NCBI GenBank assembly: GCA_022360095.1
Contig: JAKSDK010000425.1
Coordinates: forward strand, 49,080 to 113,079
Source: Phycisphaerales bacterium
Lineage (GTDB): Bacteria > Planctomycetota > Phycisphaerae > UBA1845 > UTPLA1
DNA length: 64,000 bases
Direction: 5' to 3'
Part shown: positions 36,352-44,603 of the stretch, piece after piece
How the letters are laid out: each line of letters begins with the position of its first letter
Numbering within the stretch: position 1 is the first letter of the stretch
Notes under the pieces: generated by a model
What the model was told of the DNA's origin: nothing
Seen by the model: only the letters and a program-made list of their open reading frames with translations
The model's database searches: none
Position numbers and translations under genes: made by a program

Positions 36352-36978
36352 ATGGCCACGATGAACGCCTTGATTCTCGTCGATCTGCAAAATGATTTCG
36401 TGCCGGGGGGCGCCCTCGCCGTGCCGGACGGTGATGCCGTTGTGCCGGTGGCGAATCGCGTACAGTCCAGATTCGACCTTGTAGTCGCGACTCAGGATTG
36501 GCATCCACCGGATCACGGAAGCTTCGCGACCAACCACGAAGGGAAACGGCCGGGAGACGTCGTCGACTTGAACGGACTGCAACAAATCTTGTGGCCTGTC
36601 CATTGCGTTCAAAACACACCGGGCGCGGAGTTGTTGAGCGGACTGGACACGCGACGGATCGCCAGGGTCTTCACCAAAGGGACAGACACCGGAATCGACA
36701 GCTACAGTGCCTTCTTCGACAATGACCATCGCAAGGCCACCGGCCTGGGGGATGAGCTGAAGGACCGAGGCGTATCCCGCATTTATGTCATGGGGCTTGC
36801 GACGGACTATTGCGTGAAGTTCACGGCATTGGACGCACGGTCCCTCGGATTTGAGACTTTTCTTATCGATGACGGCTGTCGCGGCGTCGGACTCAAGCCC
36901 GGCGATATTGAAGCGGCAATCGAAGAAATGAAAAGCTCAGGCGTCATGTTGGTCAAGAGCGAGAAAGCGGGCTTGTGA
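36352..36978 (+). CDS. pncA: Nicotinamidase
   Basis: PncA hydrolyses nicotinamide to nicotinate. The 208-residue isochorismatase-fold protein has the catalytic triad Asp11 (LVDLQNDF), Lys109 (FTKGTD) and Cys154 (ATDYCVK). Metal ligands are Asp49, His51 (DWHPPDHGSF) and His84 (WPVHC). ATG 36352 and ATG 36361 are both possible starts. It is downstream of pncB in a two-gene operon. Confidence 0.96.
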   Translation: MATMNALILVDLQNDFVPGGALAVPDGDAVVPVANRVQSRFDLVVATQDWHPPDHGSFATNHEGKRPGDVVDLNGLQQILWPVHCVQNTPGAELLSGLDTRRIARVFTKGTDTGIDSYSAFFDNDHRKATGLGDELKDRGVSRIYVMGLATDYCVKFTALDARSLGFETFLIDDGCRGVGLKPGDIEAAIEEMKSSGVMLVKSEKAGL

Positions 36979-37058
36979 TGCGACGAGTTGAAATGTTGAC
37001 AGCTCCCGACGGACGCAGTATACATCATTAAGTCAGGTCTCGTGAATCCTTCCTCGCA

Positions 37059-37074
37059 GGAGGGCGCGCCCTCC
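37059..37074. promoter_or_regulatory. Perfect 16-bp GC palindrome upstream of the Ig-like lipoprotein
   Basis: GGAGGGCGCGCCCTCC is fully self-complementary, 44 bp before the next start codon. It could be an operator or part of a transcript hairpin. There is no T-run, so a terminator is unlikely. Confidence 0.3.
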
Positions 37075-37117
37075 ATTCCAGACCATGAACGCTTTTAGGT
37101 AATCTGGAGATCAATCC

Positions 37118-37996
37118 ATGTGCACATGGCGATGGATGAGATGTTTCGTGGCGACGGTGGGTTTCGTCTTCGCCATCGGAAGCTGCGAGGGACCGGTACT
37201 GATCATTACACCGACGGGGCTGACCAACGCCGTCGTCGGAGCCTTCTACAGGCAGGCACTTCAGGCCGACAGCAGCGGCGCGGGGAATTGGAACGTCTCC
37301 TCCGGCAATCTTCCGGAAGGCTTGCGTTTGAACGAAAACGGCGTGATCTCCGGTACGCCGACCCAATCCGGCACCTTCCAATTCACCGTCATGGCCGAGG
37401 AGCCCGGTTTCGAGTTCCGGGTCGGTGAGCGAGTCTTGCTCCTGACCGTCATCCCCAGACTCACATTGAACGCAAATATCGACGCTGCCCGTCAAAACGG
37501 TGTTTATGACGAAAAGCTGGAAGTCACCGGCGGCATTGCGCCTTACTCGTTCGAGGCCATCGGCCTGCCCGGAGGCATCATATTCGACGAGGACACCGGA
37601 GCACTCTCGGGTACGCCGATCCAGCCCGAACCGGGACGGACGGTACGGTTCACAGTTCGTGACAGCGGCAATCCGCAACAAACAAGAACGGAAGACGTCC
37701 TCTTCATTGTGAAACCGCCCGCCATCCAGATCACGACGATCACCTTGCCGAATGGTCAGGTCGGCGCTTTCTACTTAAATGAAGTCCTTGCAGACGGCGG
37801 CTTCAATCCGCGGACGTGGACCATCATCGCAGGCGTGCTACCCAACGGACTGTCTCTGCCAAACAATCGACTGTCCGGCCTTATCTCGGGCACACCGACC
37901 GCGGCCGGAAGTTTCACGTTTACGATCCAAGTCGAAGACGACGATTCGCCTTCGACCTCCGACTCAAAGGAATTCACCATCGACATCGCACCTTGA
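37118..37996 (+). CDS. Lipoprotein with putative Ig (He_PIG) repeats
   Basis: The 292-residue protein has a signal ending in lipobox AIGSC. Three cadherin-like/He_PIG repeats follow, each with the pattern LPxGLxL...GxISGTPT (NLPEGLRLNENGVISGTP, LPGGIIFDEDTGALSGTP, VLPNGLSLPNNRLSGLISGT). Such domains are structural spacers in surface proteins. GGAG lies 9 nt before ATG 37118. The next exported protein gene follows 71 nt downstream. Confidence 0.85.
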   Translation: MCTWRWMRCFVATVGFVFAIGSCEGPVLIITPTGLTNAVVGAFYRQALQADSSGAGNWNVSSGNLPEGLRLNENGVISGTPTQSGTFQFTVMAEEPGFEFRVGERVLLLTVIPRLTLNANIDAARQNGVYDEKLEVTGGIAPYSFEAIGLPGGIIFDEDTGALSGTPIQPEPGRTVRFTVRDSGNPQQTRTEDVLFIVKPPAIQITTITLPNGQVGAFYLNEVLADGGFNPRTWTIIAGVLPNGLSLPNNRLSGLISGTPTAAGSFTFTIQVEDDDSPSTSDSKEFTIDIAP

Positions 37997-38067
37997 GGCA
38001 AGCCGCTTGGAAAACACCGATATCGAGGACAGTTTCAGTTTCTCCTCGCACGAAGGAAACAAACGTC

Positions 38068-38760
38068 ATGAAAAAATGGTATCTATTCTCATGCCTTCTG
38101 CTGATGGTTTCCACCGCTCAAACATGCTCGATCAACGTCGGCGTCGGCGGAAGAATCCCCCTGGACGAGGTCGATGCGGTGATCACCATCCGCCGCACCG
38201 CGGACAGCCCGGATGCGACCGTTTCCGCCTCTATTCGAAGCGGCTTTGTCGGCGTTCAACTGGAGGATGATCAGGAAATCACAGTCAACGGGAAAACCCT
38301 GACGCCTACCAGTTTCAGTGGCGGGTTCGGGACGGTCGTCGACGCGTTGAATCAGTACACCGTCACCGTTCGCGAGCCCACGCGCGGTATCGAAGATACG
38401 GTCATTTCAGAACCTGACGACTTCGAATTCATCATCACCGGCAGTGGCGGAGGCGGCTCAGGTGTCTCGCTCTCCGGTTTCACGCTCTCCTGGACAAACG
38501 CCAATGCGAGTTTACAGATCGAAGTCGAGATTTCGCAGACGCTGTTGGATGATGAACTGAAATTAGAATTACAGCCCATAGCCGATACCGGCTCTGTGGA
38601 CATTTCCGCATCCGACATCCAGGATGCCGGATTCGGCCAGGGTGCAAACCTGATTGCCACTGTTACGAAGATCAACGAGCGAAACAGCATCAACGGCTTT
38701 GCCCAGGGCACGCTGCAAAGCCGGCTCACAAAATCGGTCACCCTGATACCGGGTCCATAA
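38068..38760 (+). CDS. Exported hypothetical protein
   Basis: I do not recognise a family. The start ATG 38068 follows GAAGGA and gives a clear signal peptide (MKKWYLFSCLLLMVSTAQTC) with a Cys at the likely cleavage point, though the lipobox is imperfect (TAQTC). The longer frame to 37816 overlaps the previous gene and is rejected. The mature part has a beta-sandwich-like first half (EVDAVITIRRTADSPDATVS), a SGSGGGGSG-type linker and a second beta region. It is probably surface-exposed and co-directional with the He_PIG lipoprotein. Confidence 0.7.
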   Translation: MKKWYLFSCLLLMVSTAQTCSINVGVGGRIPLDEVDAVITIRRTADSPDATVSASIRSGFVGVQLEDDQEITVNGKTLTPTSFSGGFGTVVDALNQYTVTVREPTRGIEDTVISEPDDFEFIITGSGGGGSGVSLSGFTLSWTNANASLQIEVEISQTLLDDELKLELQPIADTGSVDISASDIQDAGFGQGANLIATVTKINERNSINGFAQGTLQSRLTKSVTLIPGP

Positions 38761-38831
38761 TAACGACCCTCACCTCTGTGAATTGACGACTTTTCATTTT
38801 CTCTCGACGAGGCCCAACATGGGTCCAAGTG

Positions 38832-38840
38832 TGATATAAT
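38832..38840 (+). promoter_or_regulatory. Extended -10 promoter element, possible leaderless start
   Basis: TGATATAAT matches the extended -10 consensus TGnTATAAT exactly. The ATG of the next gene is at 38848, only 7 nt beyond, so transcription from here would begin at or next to the start codon. No -35 is visible, as is common for extended -10 promoters. Confidence 0.45.
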
Positions 38841-38847
38841 TCAAGCT

Positions 38848-39951
38848 ATGTTATACGCTACTCGTCTGATCATGATCCTGACGGTATTCGGTCAGAGCGT
38901 CGGGACCGCGAACGCGGAAACGGTCTCCGATATCAAAAGCGACGAAACCGTCATCTTTTTTCCGGCCCTGGCATATCCCACGGAAGATGCCGACACCTGG
39001 GAGGTGAAGGTCCACGGTTGGATCTATGAGGCGAGCTTCGCAGGGGAGGCCGCAGTACGCAGTTTTCAGGCTGCGATGGATTTGAGTGAAAATCTTGACG
39101 CTGAGTCGAAGACGATTCTGAGAAAGCGAGCTCGATACCTTGTGGTCGACAATGAGCGATCGAAACAGATCGTCATCCGTTTAGGGGATAAGTCCTATCC
39201 GCTGGAAGAGTCGACCGCAAACGGGCACTTCGTGAGTCGATTTCAGCTAAGCTCTGACGAGATCAATCGTCATAAGACGGCCAATGGCATCATTCCGTTT
39301 GAGGCCGTGATGAGAAACGGCGATTCCCGTGAATTCAAGGGGGACATTCATCGTCTAAGCACAACCGGAATTTCCGTGATCAGTGACATCGACGACACGA
39401 TCAAGATCAGCGAAATCACCGATAAACGAGCGGCTCTCGCCAACGCCTTCTGGAAACCCTTTCGCCCCATACCCGGAATGGCCAAATTGTATAATCACTG
39501 GACGGAAAAACACGCCGACATTCGATTTCACTATGTTTCGGCGGGTGCATGGCAGTTTTATGCTCCCCTGGAGCAGTTTCGTGGAGAGGCCGGCTTTCCA
39601 CCGGGAACGTATCACATGCGGAACTTCAGATGGAAGGACCGTAGCTTCTTCGAGATGCTTGACTCGCCGGTCGGATACAAGCGCAAGGTGATCGAATCCC
39701 TCATCGCCGTCTCCGGGCGTCGTCGATTTGTCCTCGTGGGTGATTCGGGGCAGAGCGACCCGGAAGTTTACGCGGACATCGCCCGTCGATACCCTAACCG
39801 CATCCTGCGAATATACATTCGAGACGTGACCAATCAGCGACCGGATGCCGTTCGATATCAGCGAACGTTTAGAGGAGTGTCGGCCGGCAAGTGGACCATA
39901 TTTCGCGACGCGTCCGAGATCGATCCCGCACTGCCCAGAGTTTCCGGTTAA
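38848..39951 (+). CDS. App1/DUF2183 family phosphatidate phosphatase-like protein, exported
   Basis: The 367-residue protein has a short signal (MILTVFGQSVGTANA). An N-terminal beta domain (about 35-165, VKVHGWIYEAS) is followed by the HAD-type catalytic domain with ISDIDDTIKISE (DxDxT), AFWKPFRPIPGMAKLY, FHYVSAGAWQFY and FVLVGDSGQSDPEVYADIA. This arrangement is the App1 family, whose yeast member dephosphorylates phosphatidate. The exported location is inferred from the signal. A promoter-like element sits immediately before the ATG. The last 4 nt overlap the convergent DUF72 gene. Confidence 0.9.
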   Translation: MLYATRLIMILTVFGQSVGTANAETVSDIKSDETVIFFPALAYPTEDADTWEVKVHGWIYEASFAGEAAVRSFQAAMDLSENLDAESKTILRKRARYLVVDNERSKQIVIRLGDKSYPLEESTANGHFVSRFQLSSDEINRHKTANGIIPFEAVMRNGDSREFKGDIHRLSTTGISVISDIDDTIKISEITDKRAALANAFWKPFRPIPGMAKLYNHWTEKHADIRFHYVSAGAWQFYAPLEQFRGEAGFPPGTYHMRNFRWKDRSFFEMLDSPVGYKRKVIESLIAVSGRRRFVLVGDSGQSDPEVYADIARRYPNRILRIYIRDVTNQRPDAVRYQRTFRGVSAGKWTIFRDASEIDPALPRVSG

Positions 39952-40655
39952 CCGCCCTGAAGCAGTTGGAGCGCTCGCTCCGGCGATTCGCCCTTCTCGT
40001 CATGCTTCAGGTAAACGAACAGGTCACGCTTCTCCTTTAGCTGTGCATCGAACCATCGGGACCAATCAGCGAGGTCGGCGTCTACGTACTCATCCTTACG
40101 AAGACGAATATAACAAAAACCCGCCGTGGCCACGCGAGGGGTGTCCAGCTTGTCGTCCTCCGACAGGCAAAGGGCCGCACCGGCTTCCGACAACATCTCC
40201 TGGACTTCATCGTCGAACCAGCTTTCGTGACGAAACTCGAGGGCATAACGGTTGCCCGGCGGCAAGTGCGTGAGGAATTCTCGCAACCGTTCGTCGTCAC
40301 GCTTGAGAAACGGCGGCAACTGGAAAAGGATCGGCCCCAGTTTCGGTCCCAGGATTTCACATTGCGCCACGAAGTCGTGAGTGATTTGCTTGACGTCCTT
40401 TAGTCTTGCCTTGTGCGTGATCTGCTGGTTCGCCTTCATTGCGAATTTGAAATCATCCGGCGTCTGGTCACGCCAGTTCTCGAGCAGATTACGACTCGGA
40501 AATCGGTAGAAAGTGTTGTTGATCTCCACGGTGGCCAGCTTCTCAGAGTAGAATTCGAGAAACTTCGACTGCGCGAGCTTCTCAGGGTAAAAGCTGCCCT
40601 TCCACTCTTTGTAGGAATACCCGGACGTTCCTGCGAAGATCTTTGCTTTTGCCAT
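39948..40655 (-). CDS. DUF72 (YecE-like) TIM-barrel protein
   Basis: The 235-residue protein has the DUF72 hallmarks: IFAGTSGYSYKEWKGSFYP at the N-terminus, YSEKLATVEINNTFYRFPS, the DFKFAMKANQQITH strand, and PILFQLPPFLKRDDERLREF. The biochemical role is not settled. It is the last gene of the minus-strand run that contains the NHEJ genes, 67 nt after the LigD-like gene, and so may be co-transcribed with them. Confidence 0.92.
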   Translation of the reverse strand: MAKAKIFAGTSGYSYKEWKGSFYPEKLAQSKFLEFYSEKLATVEINNTFYRFPSRNLLENWRDQTPDDFKFAMKANQQITHKARLKDVKQITHDFVAQCEILGPKLGPILFQLPPFLKRDDERLREFLTHLPPGNRYALEFRHESWFDDEVQEMLSEAGAALCLSEDDKLDTPRVATAGFCYIRLRKDEYVDADLADWSRWFDAQLKEKRDLFVYLKHDEKGESPERALQLLQGG

Positions 40656-40722
40656 AAGACATAGATTACCAACTCAGATGCCGTTCATAAAGCGTGCCTC
40701 GGCGTAAGCGGCATTCCTCTGC

Positions 40723-42948
40723 TCAGGACGGCAATCCGAGTTTGGCCTTCATTGATTTCGTGATCGATTGCCTACACTCGAAAAACCCGTGCCAAGGATC
40801 GTGGCGCAGCGTCGCCAGTCGCCGCAACAAGCTGTCGACGTTGTAGGCGACCGGTTGCACGCCGTCGAGCTCATCCCAACCGATTGGCGTTGAGACCGGG
40901 GCCCCCAGCTTTGCTCTCGTAGAATAAGGCGCAACGCTCGTGGCACCGCGATGATTGCGAAAGAAGTCGATGAAGATCTTACCGGCACGTTTGGATTTGG
41001 TCATGGTGGCCAGATAAAGACCGGGGGCGCGGCGCACGATTTCCTCACTGACGGCACGAGCGAAATCTTTCAGACCGTCCCAGTCGAGGCGACGAGCGAC
41101 CGGGACCACGACGTGCAGCCCCTTTCCGCCGGAGGTCTTGACAAAACTCTGCAATCCCAGTTCCTCAAGCACGTCGAATACAAGCCGAGCCCCCTCAACC
41201 AACTGCGGCCACAACACGCCCGTGCCGGGATCGAGGTCGAACACAAGACGGTCAGGTTTCTCGATGCTGTCAATCCGGCCGCCCCAGGGGTGAATCTCCA
41301 GCACATTCCACTGCACAAGCGTCAGGAGGCCGGCGACACTGTCGAGTGTGATGTACTCCTCGTCCTCATCCGGAAGAACAACGCCGCGGAGGTGCTTTGG
41401 TGCAGCCTCATTTAAATGCTTCTGAAAAAAACATTCCTTTTCGAACCCTTGCGGGCAGCGATACAGACTCAACGGCCGATCCGCAATATGCGGTAGAATC
41501 CAGTCGGCGACCCGCTCGTAGAATCGGACCAGCGTGTACTTGGTGATCAATTGATCCGGGTAGAGCATCCGATTCGGCCGAGTGATCCGAACGCCCTGGA
41601 GATCAAATCCCGGTTCAACAACAACGCCGGTTTGTTTTTTAGGATCCTTTTCTTGAGCATTCGGGCGCGAATCCGTCACGCAGGGCACGCGTACCCAATC
41701 ACGAGAGCGTTTGCCTGAATACGCACTGTCGGCCCTTTTGGAAACCAGACCCGGTGCCCCCAGGCGAACGGCCTGATCATAAACCGCTGCTCCATTTCCT
41801 TGGATGTGATCGCTGTATTGCAGTTGTTCCGACGGATCAGTCGTTCTATTCAGGAGATCGGCCAGGATTTTTTTTCGCCGGATGAGCGGCACTTTCCTTG
41901 AATCATGCCCTGCCAAAAACGGGATATCGAAAAGATGATACGTAATACGGTCCATGTTTCTTGAAGCAAGCGCATCATCCAGCGCACCCGGACTGGAAAC
42001 GCCGTTCACATCCAGGACCGTCACCACACCGTCCAGAATAACCTGACTCACTGGAATGGACGCGACGGCCCGGGCAAGGTCCGGAAGCCTGCGCGTCCAG
42101 TCTTCACCCGTAGCGCTTCGGAGCGTGACGCGATCGGATTCCACGAAACTCAACAAACGATGGCCTTTGAACGCGATCTCATGCAGCCATTCATCGTCGT
42201 CAGGAACCGACTTGACGGTCGCCGGTTTTCGCGGCGTCAACGTGTCCGGCTGTTTCATCTTGCGGGCAGCGGAAAGCTCGGTCATATCGAACGCATGTTC
42301 GGATTCGTCATCACCAACACCTGATTCGGCTGAGAGAGCCTGAGGTTCGACCGCCCCGCCGTCCGTCCAAACACGGTCCCGATCCTGAGCGATTTGCTGC
42401 ATGCTGCGCTGCGTCACGATGCTGAAGGGCTCTTCGTCGACAATGCAGTAGTGCTTCTCAGATCGTGCGTGGTCATCATTCTCTTTGATCAACAGCCAGT
42501 TCTTGCCGCCGTCACCGGCTTTGCCTTCCATGCGTACCAGCGCCCAATCGCCGCGCAGCTTTTCGCCGGTGAGTCGAAACTTGAGCCTGCCCTGGCGGTA
42601 AGCGGCCTTGGCCGACCCCGTAGACTTCCATTCACCCTGATCCCAAAGCATGACCGTGCCGCCACCGTATTCTCCCTCAGGAATGATTCCCTCGAAGTCT
42701 CCATATTCGATTGGATGATCCTCCGTATGGACGGCCAACCGCTTTTGCGACGGGTCGAGACTCGGTCCCTTGGGAAGCGCCCAACTCAATAGAACGCCGT
42801 CCAGCTCCAGACGAAAATCGTAATGCAACAGGCGCGACCGATGCTTTTGAACGATGAACAGGCGCCCAGAAGACGTGGAGCGCTTCTTCCCTTTCGGCTC
42901 GGGGGTGCGATTGAAGTCACGCTTTCGGCGATATTCATCGAGCGCCAC
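40723..42948 (-). CDS. ligD: LigD-like NHEJ protein: 3'-phosphoesterase + inactivated ligase domain + primase-polymerase
   Basis: The 741-residue protein starts at GTG 42948. Residues 27-165 are the phosphoesterase (QKHRSRLLHYDFRLELDG, HTEDHPIEYGDFEG, IPEGEYGGG). Residues 250-422 align with the ligase adenylation domain, but every nucleotidyl-transfer motif is altered. Motif I is HEIAFKGHR where active LigD has ExKWDGYR, so the catalytic Lys is Ala259 and Asp is Lys261. LDGE has become LDGV (Val308), motif IV Glu is Pro, and motif V WxKxK is WVRVP. The OB domain is missing. Residues 450-741 are the polymerase with FDLDPG (Asp571, Asp573), KTSGGKGLHVVVP and FIDFFRN (Asp661), all intact. End processing and fill-in are thus predicted to work but not sealing. 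An intact ligase lies upstream in the same run. Confidence 0.93.
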   Translation of the reverse strand: MALDEYRRKRDFNRTPEPKGKKRSTSSGRLFIVQKHRSRLLHYDFRLELDGVLLSWALPKGPSLDPSQKRLAVHTEDHPIEYGDFEGIIPEGEYGGGTVMLWDQGEWKSTGSAKAAYRQGRLKFRLTGEKLRGDWALVRMEGKAGDGGKNWLLIKENDDHARSEKHYCIVDEEPFSIVTQRSMQQIAQDRDRVWTDGGAVEPQALSAESGVGDDESEHAFDMTELSAARKMKQPDTLTPRKPATVKSVPDDDEWLHEIAFKGHRLLSFVESDRVTLRSATGEDWTRRLPDLARAVASIPVSQVILDGVVTVLDVNGVSSPGALDDALASRNMDRITYHLFDIPFLAGHDSRKVPLIRRKKILADLLNRTTDPSEQLQYSDHIQGNGAAVYDQAVRLGAPGLVSKRADSAYSGKRSRDWVRVPCVTDSRPNAQEKDPKKQTGVVVEPGFDLQGVRITRPNRMLYPDQLITKYTLVRFYERVADWILPHIADRPLSLYRCPQGFEKECFFQKHLNEAAPKHLRGVVLPDEDEEYITLDSVAGLLTLVQWNVLEIHPWGGRIDSIEKPDRLVFDLDPGTGVLWPQLVEGARLVFDVLEELGLQSFVKTSGGKGLHVVVPVARRLDWDGLKDFARAVSEEIVRRAPGLYLATMTKSKRAGKIFIDFFRNHRGATSVAPYSTRAKLGAPVSTPIGWDELDGVQPVAYNVDSLLRRLATLRHDPWHGFFECRQSITKSMKAKLGLPS

Positions 42949-43026
42949 AGTGAGACGACCTACACGACCGCTACGAACGCGGTGGATATGCTGAGGACCC
43001 TTGATTCCTGAACGAGTGCTCTTTCT

Positions 43027-43404
43027 TTAGTAGGCTCCCCAACCAATGCCAAAACAAAGACTACAAATCTGACTCTCATTGATGCCCGAGCCAAAACAAA
43101 CGGGGCATTCGGATTCAAAATAGGTAACGACCCATTTGCCCGAACGCAGACGAAGCTCCATCATAACTCGTTCTGATCGAGATTTCGTGTCGATGAGTAG
43201 GCACTTCGCGATTCCAGAATATACACGTGGCTGACACGCGCGACGCCATTTCCCGTCTGCAACCGTACGAAGACTTGGTAGAGGCAGTTCGTCATCGATT
43301 TTACTCTTGAGCCTAGTCCTAATGTGTTCTTCAGGTTCTTTCCTATCGCTCGGCCATAAAGATAGGACATGTTCGATTTCCGCGATCGCATCATGACTGC
43401 CCAT
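43027..43404 (-). CDS. Small protein with DnaJ-like CxxC zinc pair, in the NHEJ run
   Basis: About 125 residues with no named family. The N-terminal 75 residues are mixed helix/strand. The C-terminus has CPVCFGSGINESQICSLCFG, two CxxCxG-type half sites like one unit of the DnaJ zinc finger. The start (ATG 43404 or 43407) overlaps the stop of the BRCT-MerR-TPR gene (43391), so translation is coupled. The LigD-like gene follows 78 nt later. Its position suggests an accessory role in the repair operon, but nothing in the sequence proves it. Confidence 0.65.
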   Translation of the reverse strand: MGSHDAIAEIEHVLSLWPSDRKEPEEHIRTRLKSKIDDELPLPSLRTVADGKWRRACQPRVYSGIAKCLLIDTKSRSERVMMELRLRSGKWVVTYFESECPVCFGSGINESQICSLCFGIGWGAY

Positions 43405-44590
43405 CACGACACTCCCACGTGAGTTGCCCGCTCAGATGTTGTCGGGCCACGTTTGCCCATTCGCTTTGAGGATCGAGCTTGAGATACTCAGACCAGCAGT
43501 GGTGCGCCTGGTCGGTGTGGCCGAGTTTTTCGTGACAAAGAGCCAGATTGTAGTAAGCATCGGCGAAGTTCGACGCAACGTTCAAAGTCTGATTGAGATG
43601 CTCAATCGCTTCTTCGACGCAACCCTGTTCCTCCAGGATATCGGCCACGTTGTACCAGGCTTCTGTCAGGTTCGGATCAAACGCCAAGGCGAGTCGGAAC
43701 ATCTCAATTGCTGCGTCGGACCGTTCCATGGCTCGTAATACATTTCCGAGATTGAAAAAAGCCTCCGGAAAACACGGCTCCAATGCGATCGCCTTGCGGT
43801 AAGCATCCGCCGCTTCCGCAAACCGTTCTTCCTCTTCCAGGTATTGGCCTCGCTCCAGCCACGATTCAGCATCGAGTTCAACATCCTCCTCGGACCATTG
43901 CAACTTCGGCGCCTCGCCGTCGACAACGCGATCGAAGTTCATCACCAATTGGCCATCGGCGGCAATGCGGCACTCATCCAATTCGGCCAAAAGCGTCTCG
44001 GAATTCTCCATCACGACCTGAAGCTGAGCCAGGGGCCTGTCCGTACCGGGCAACACGGCGGCCAGACCGCGAAGGCTCCTGTTGATAATCTCAGGCCGGA
44101 CGCCACGACCGACCAGATCAGCAATGGTTTGGAGCGACACCAAGTCCTGGAAATCGTAACGACCTTGATTGGATCGAATCAGGCTGAGTTGCTCCCATCG
44201 CCTCAAACGCTCAGGGTCAATCTTCATGAGCGTACAAATCTCGTCGGCCGAGTACGCCCTGGACGTCGCCGACCGCTTTTCCCTCAGTCCGAGCTCCTCC
44301 AAAAATTCCTCTTCCGAAATGATCCGGATGCAGGCGCCGCGCAGATTCAAAGACTCGGCACGACGAAGCGCGCTGCTGATCTGGCCGTTCGGCAACAGAG
44401 GCCAACCCCCCATTCCCACAACCAAGACCGAAGTGCGACGTGAAATGCTCCTCGTCGGCTCCGACCCGGCCCGAATCGCCAAATTGCGGGCATCGCGCTG
44501 AGTCATCGCGAGCAACCGACCGGTAAACGCAACGCGAGCGTTTTCCAGAAGCGAACTTGAATTGGCGGGCTCAACGTCTTCAAACATCTC
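43391..44590 (-). CDS. BRCT-MerR-TPR protein in the NHEJ locus
   Basis: About 399 residues from ATG 44590, 13 nt after the ligase stop. A much longer frame to 44893 overlaps the ligase and is rejected. Residues 14-100 are a BRCT domain of NAD-ligase type (LLENARVAFTGRLLAMTQRD, TSVLVVGMGGWPL, IRIISEEEFLEELGL). Residues 112-180 are a MerR-like helix-turn-helix (YSADEICTLMKIDPERLRRW). Residues 250-390 hold four TPR units (FAEAADAYRKAIALEP, SDAAIEMFRLALAFDP, VEEAIEHLNQTLNV). BRCT domains bind phosphoproteins or DNA ends in repair. The gene lies between ligase and LigD-like genes on the same strand, so a scaffold or regulator of end joining is likely, by context. Confidence 0.85.
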   Translation of the reverse strand, partial: EMFEDVEPANSSSLLENARVAFTGRLLAMTQRDARNLAIRAGSEPTRSISRRTSVLVVGMGGWPLLPNGQISSALRRAESLNLRGACIRIISEEEFLEELGLREKRSATSRAYSADEICTLMKIDPERLRRWEQLSLIRSNQGRYDFQDLVSLQTIADLVGRGVRPEIINRSLRGLAAVLPGTDRPLAQLQVVMENSETLLAELDECRIAADGQLVMNFDRVVDGEAPKLQWSEEDVELDAESWLERGQYLEEEERFAEAADAYRKAIALEPCFPEAFFNLGNVLRAMERSDAAIEMFRLALAFDPNLTEAWYNVADILEEQGCVEEAIEHLNQTLNVASNFADAYYNLALCHEKLGHTDQAHHCWSEYLKLDPQSEWANVARQHLSGQLTWECRDGQS

Positions 44591-44603
44591 CTGGCCCCTG
44601 ATC

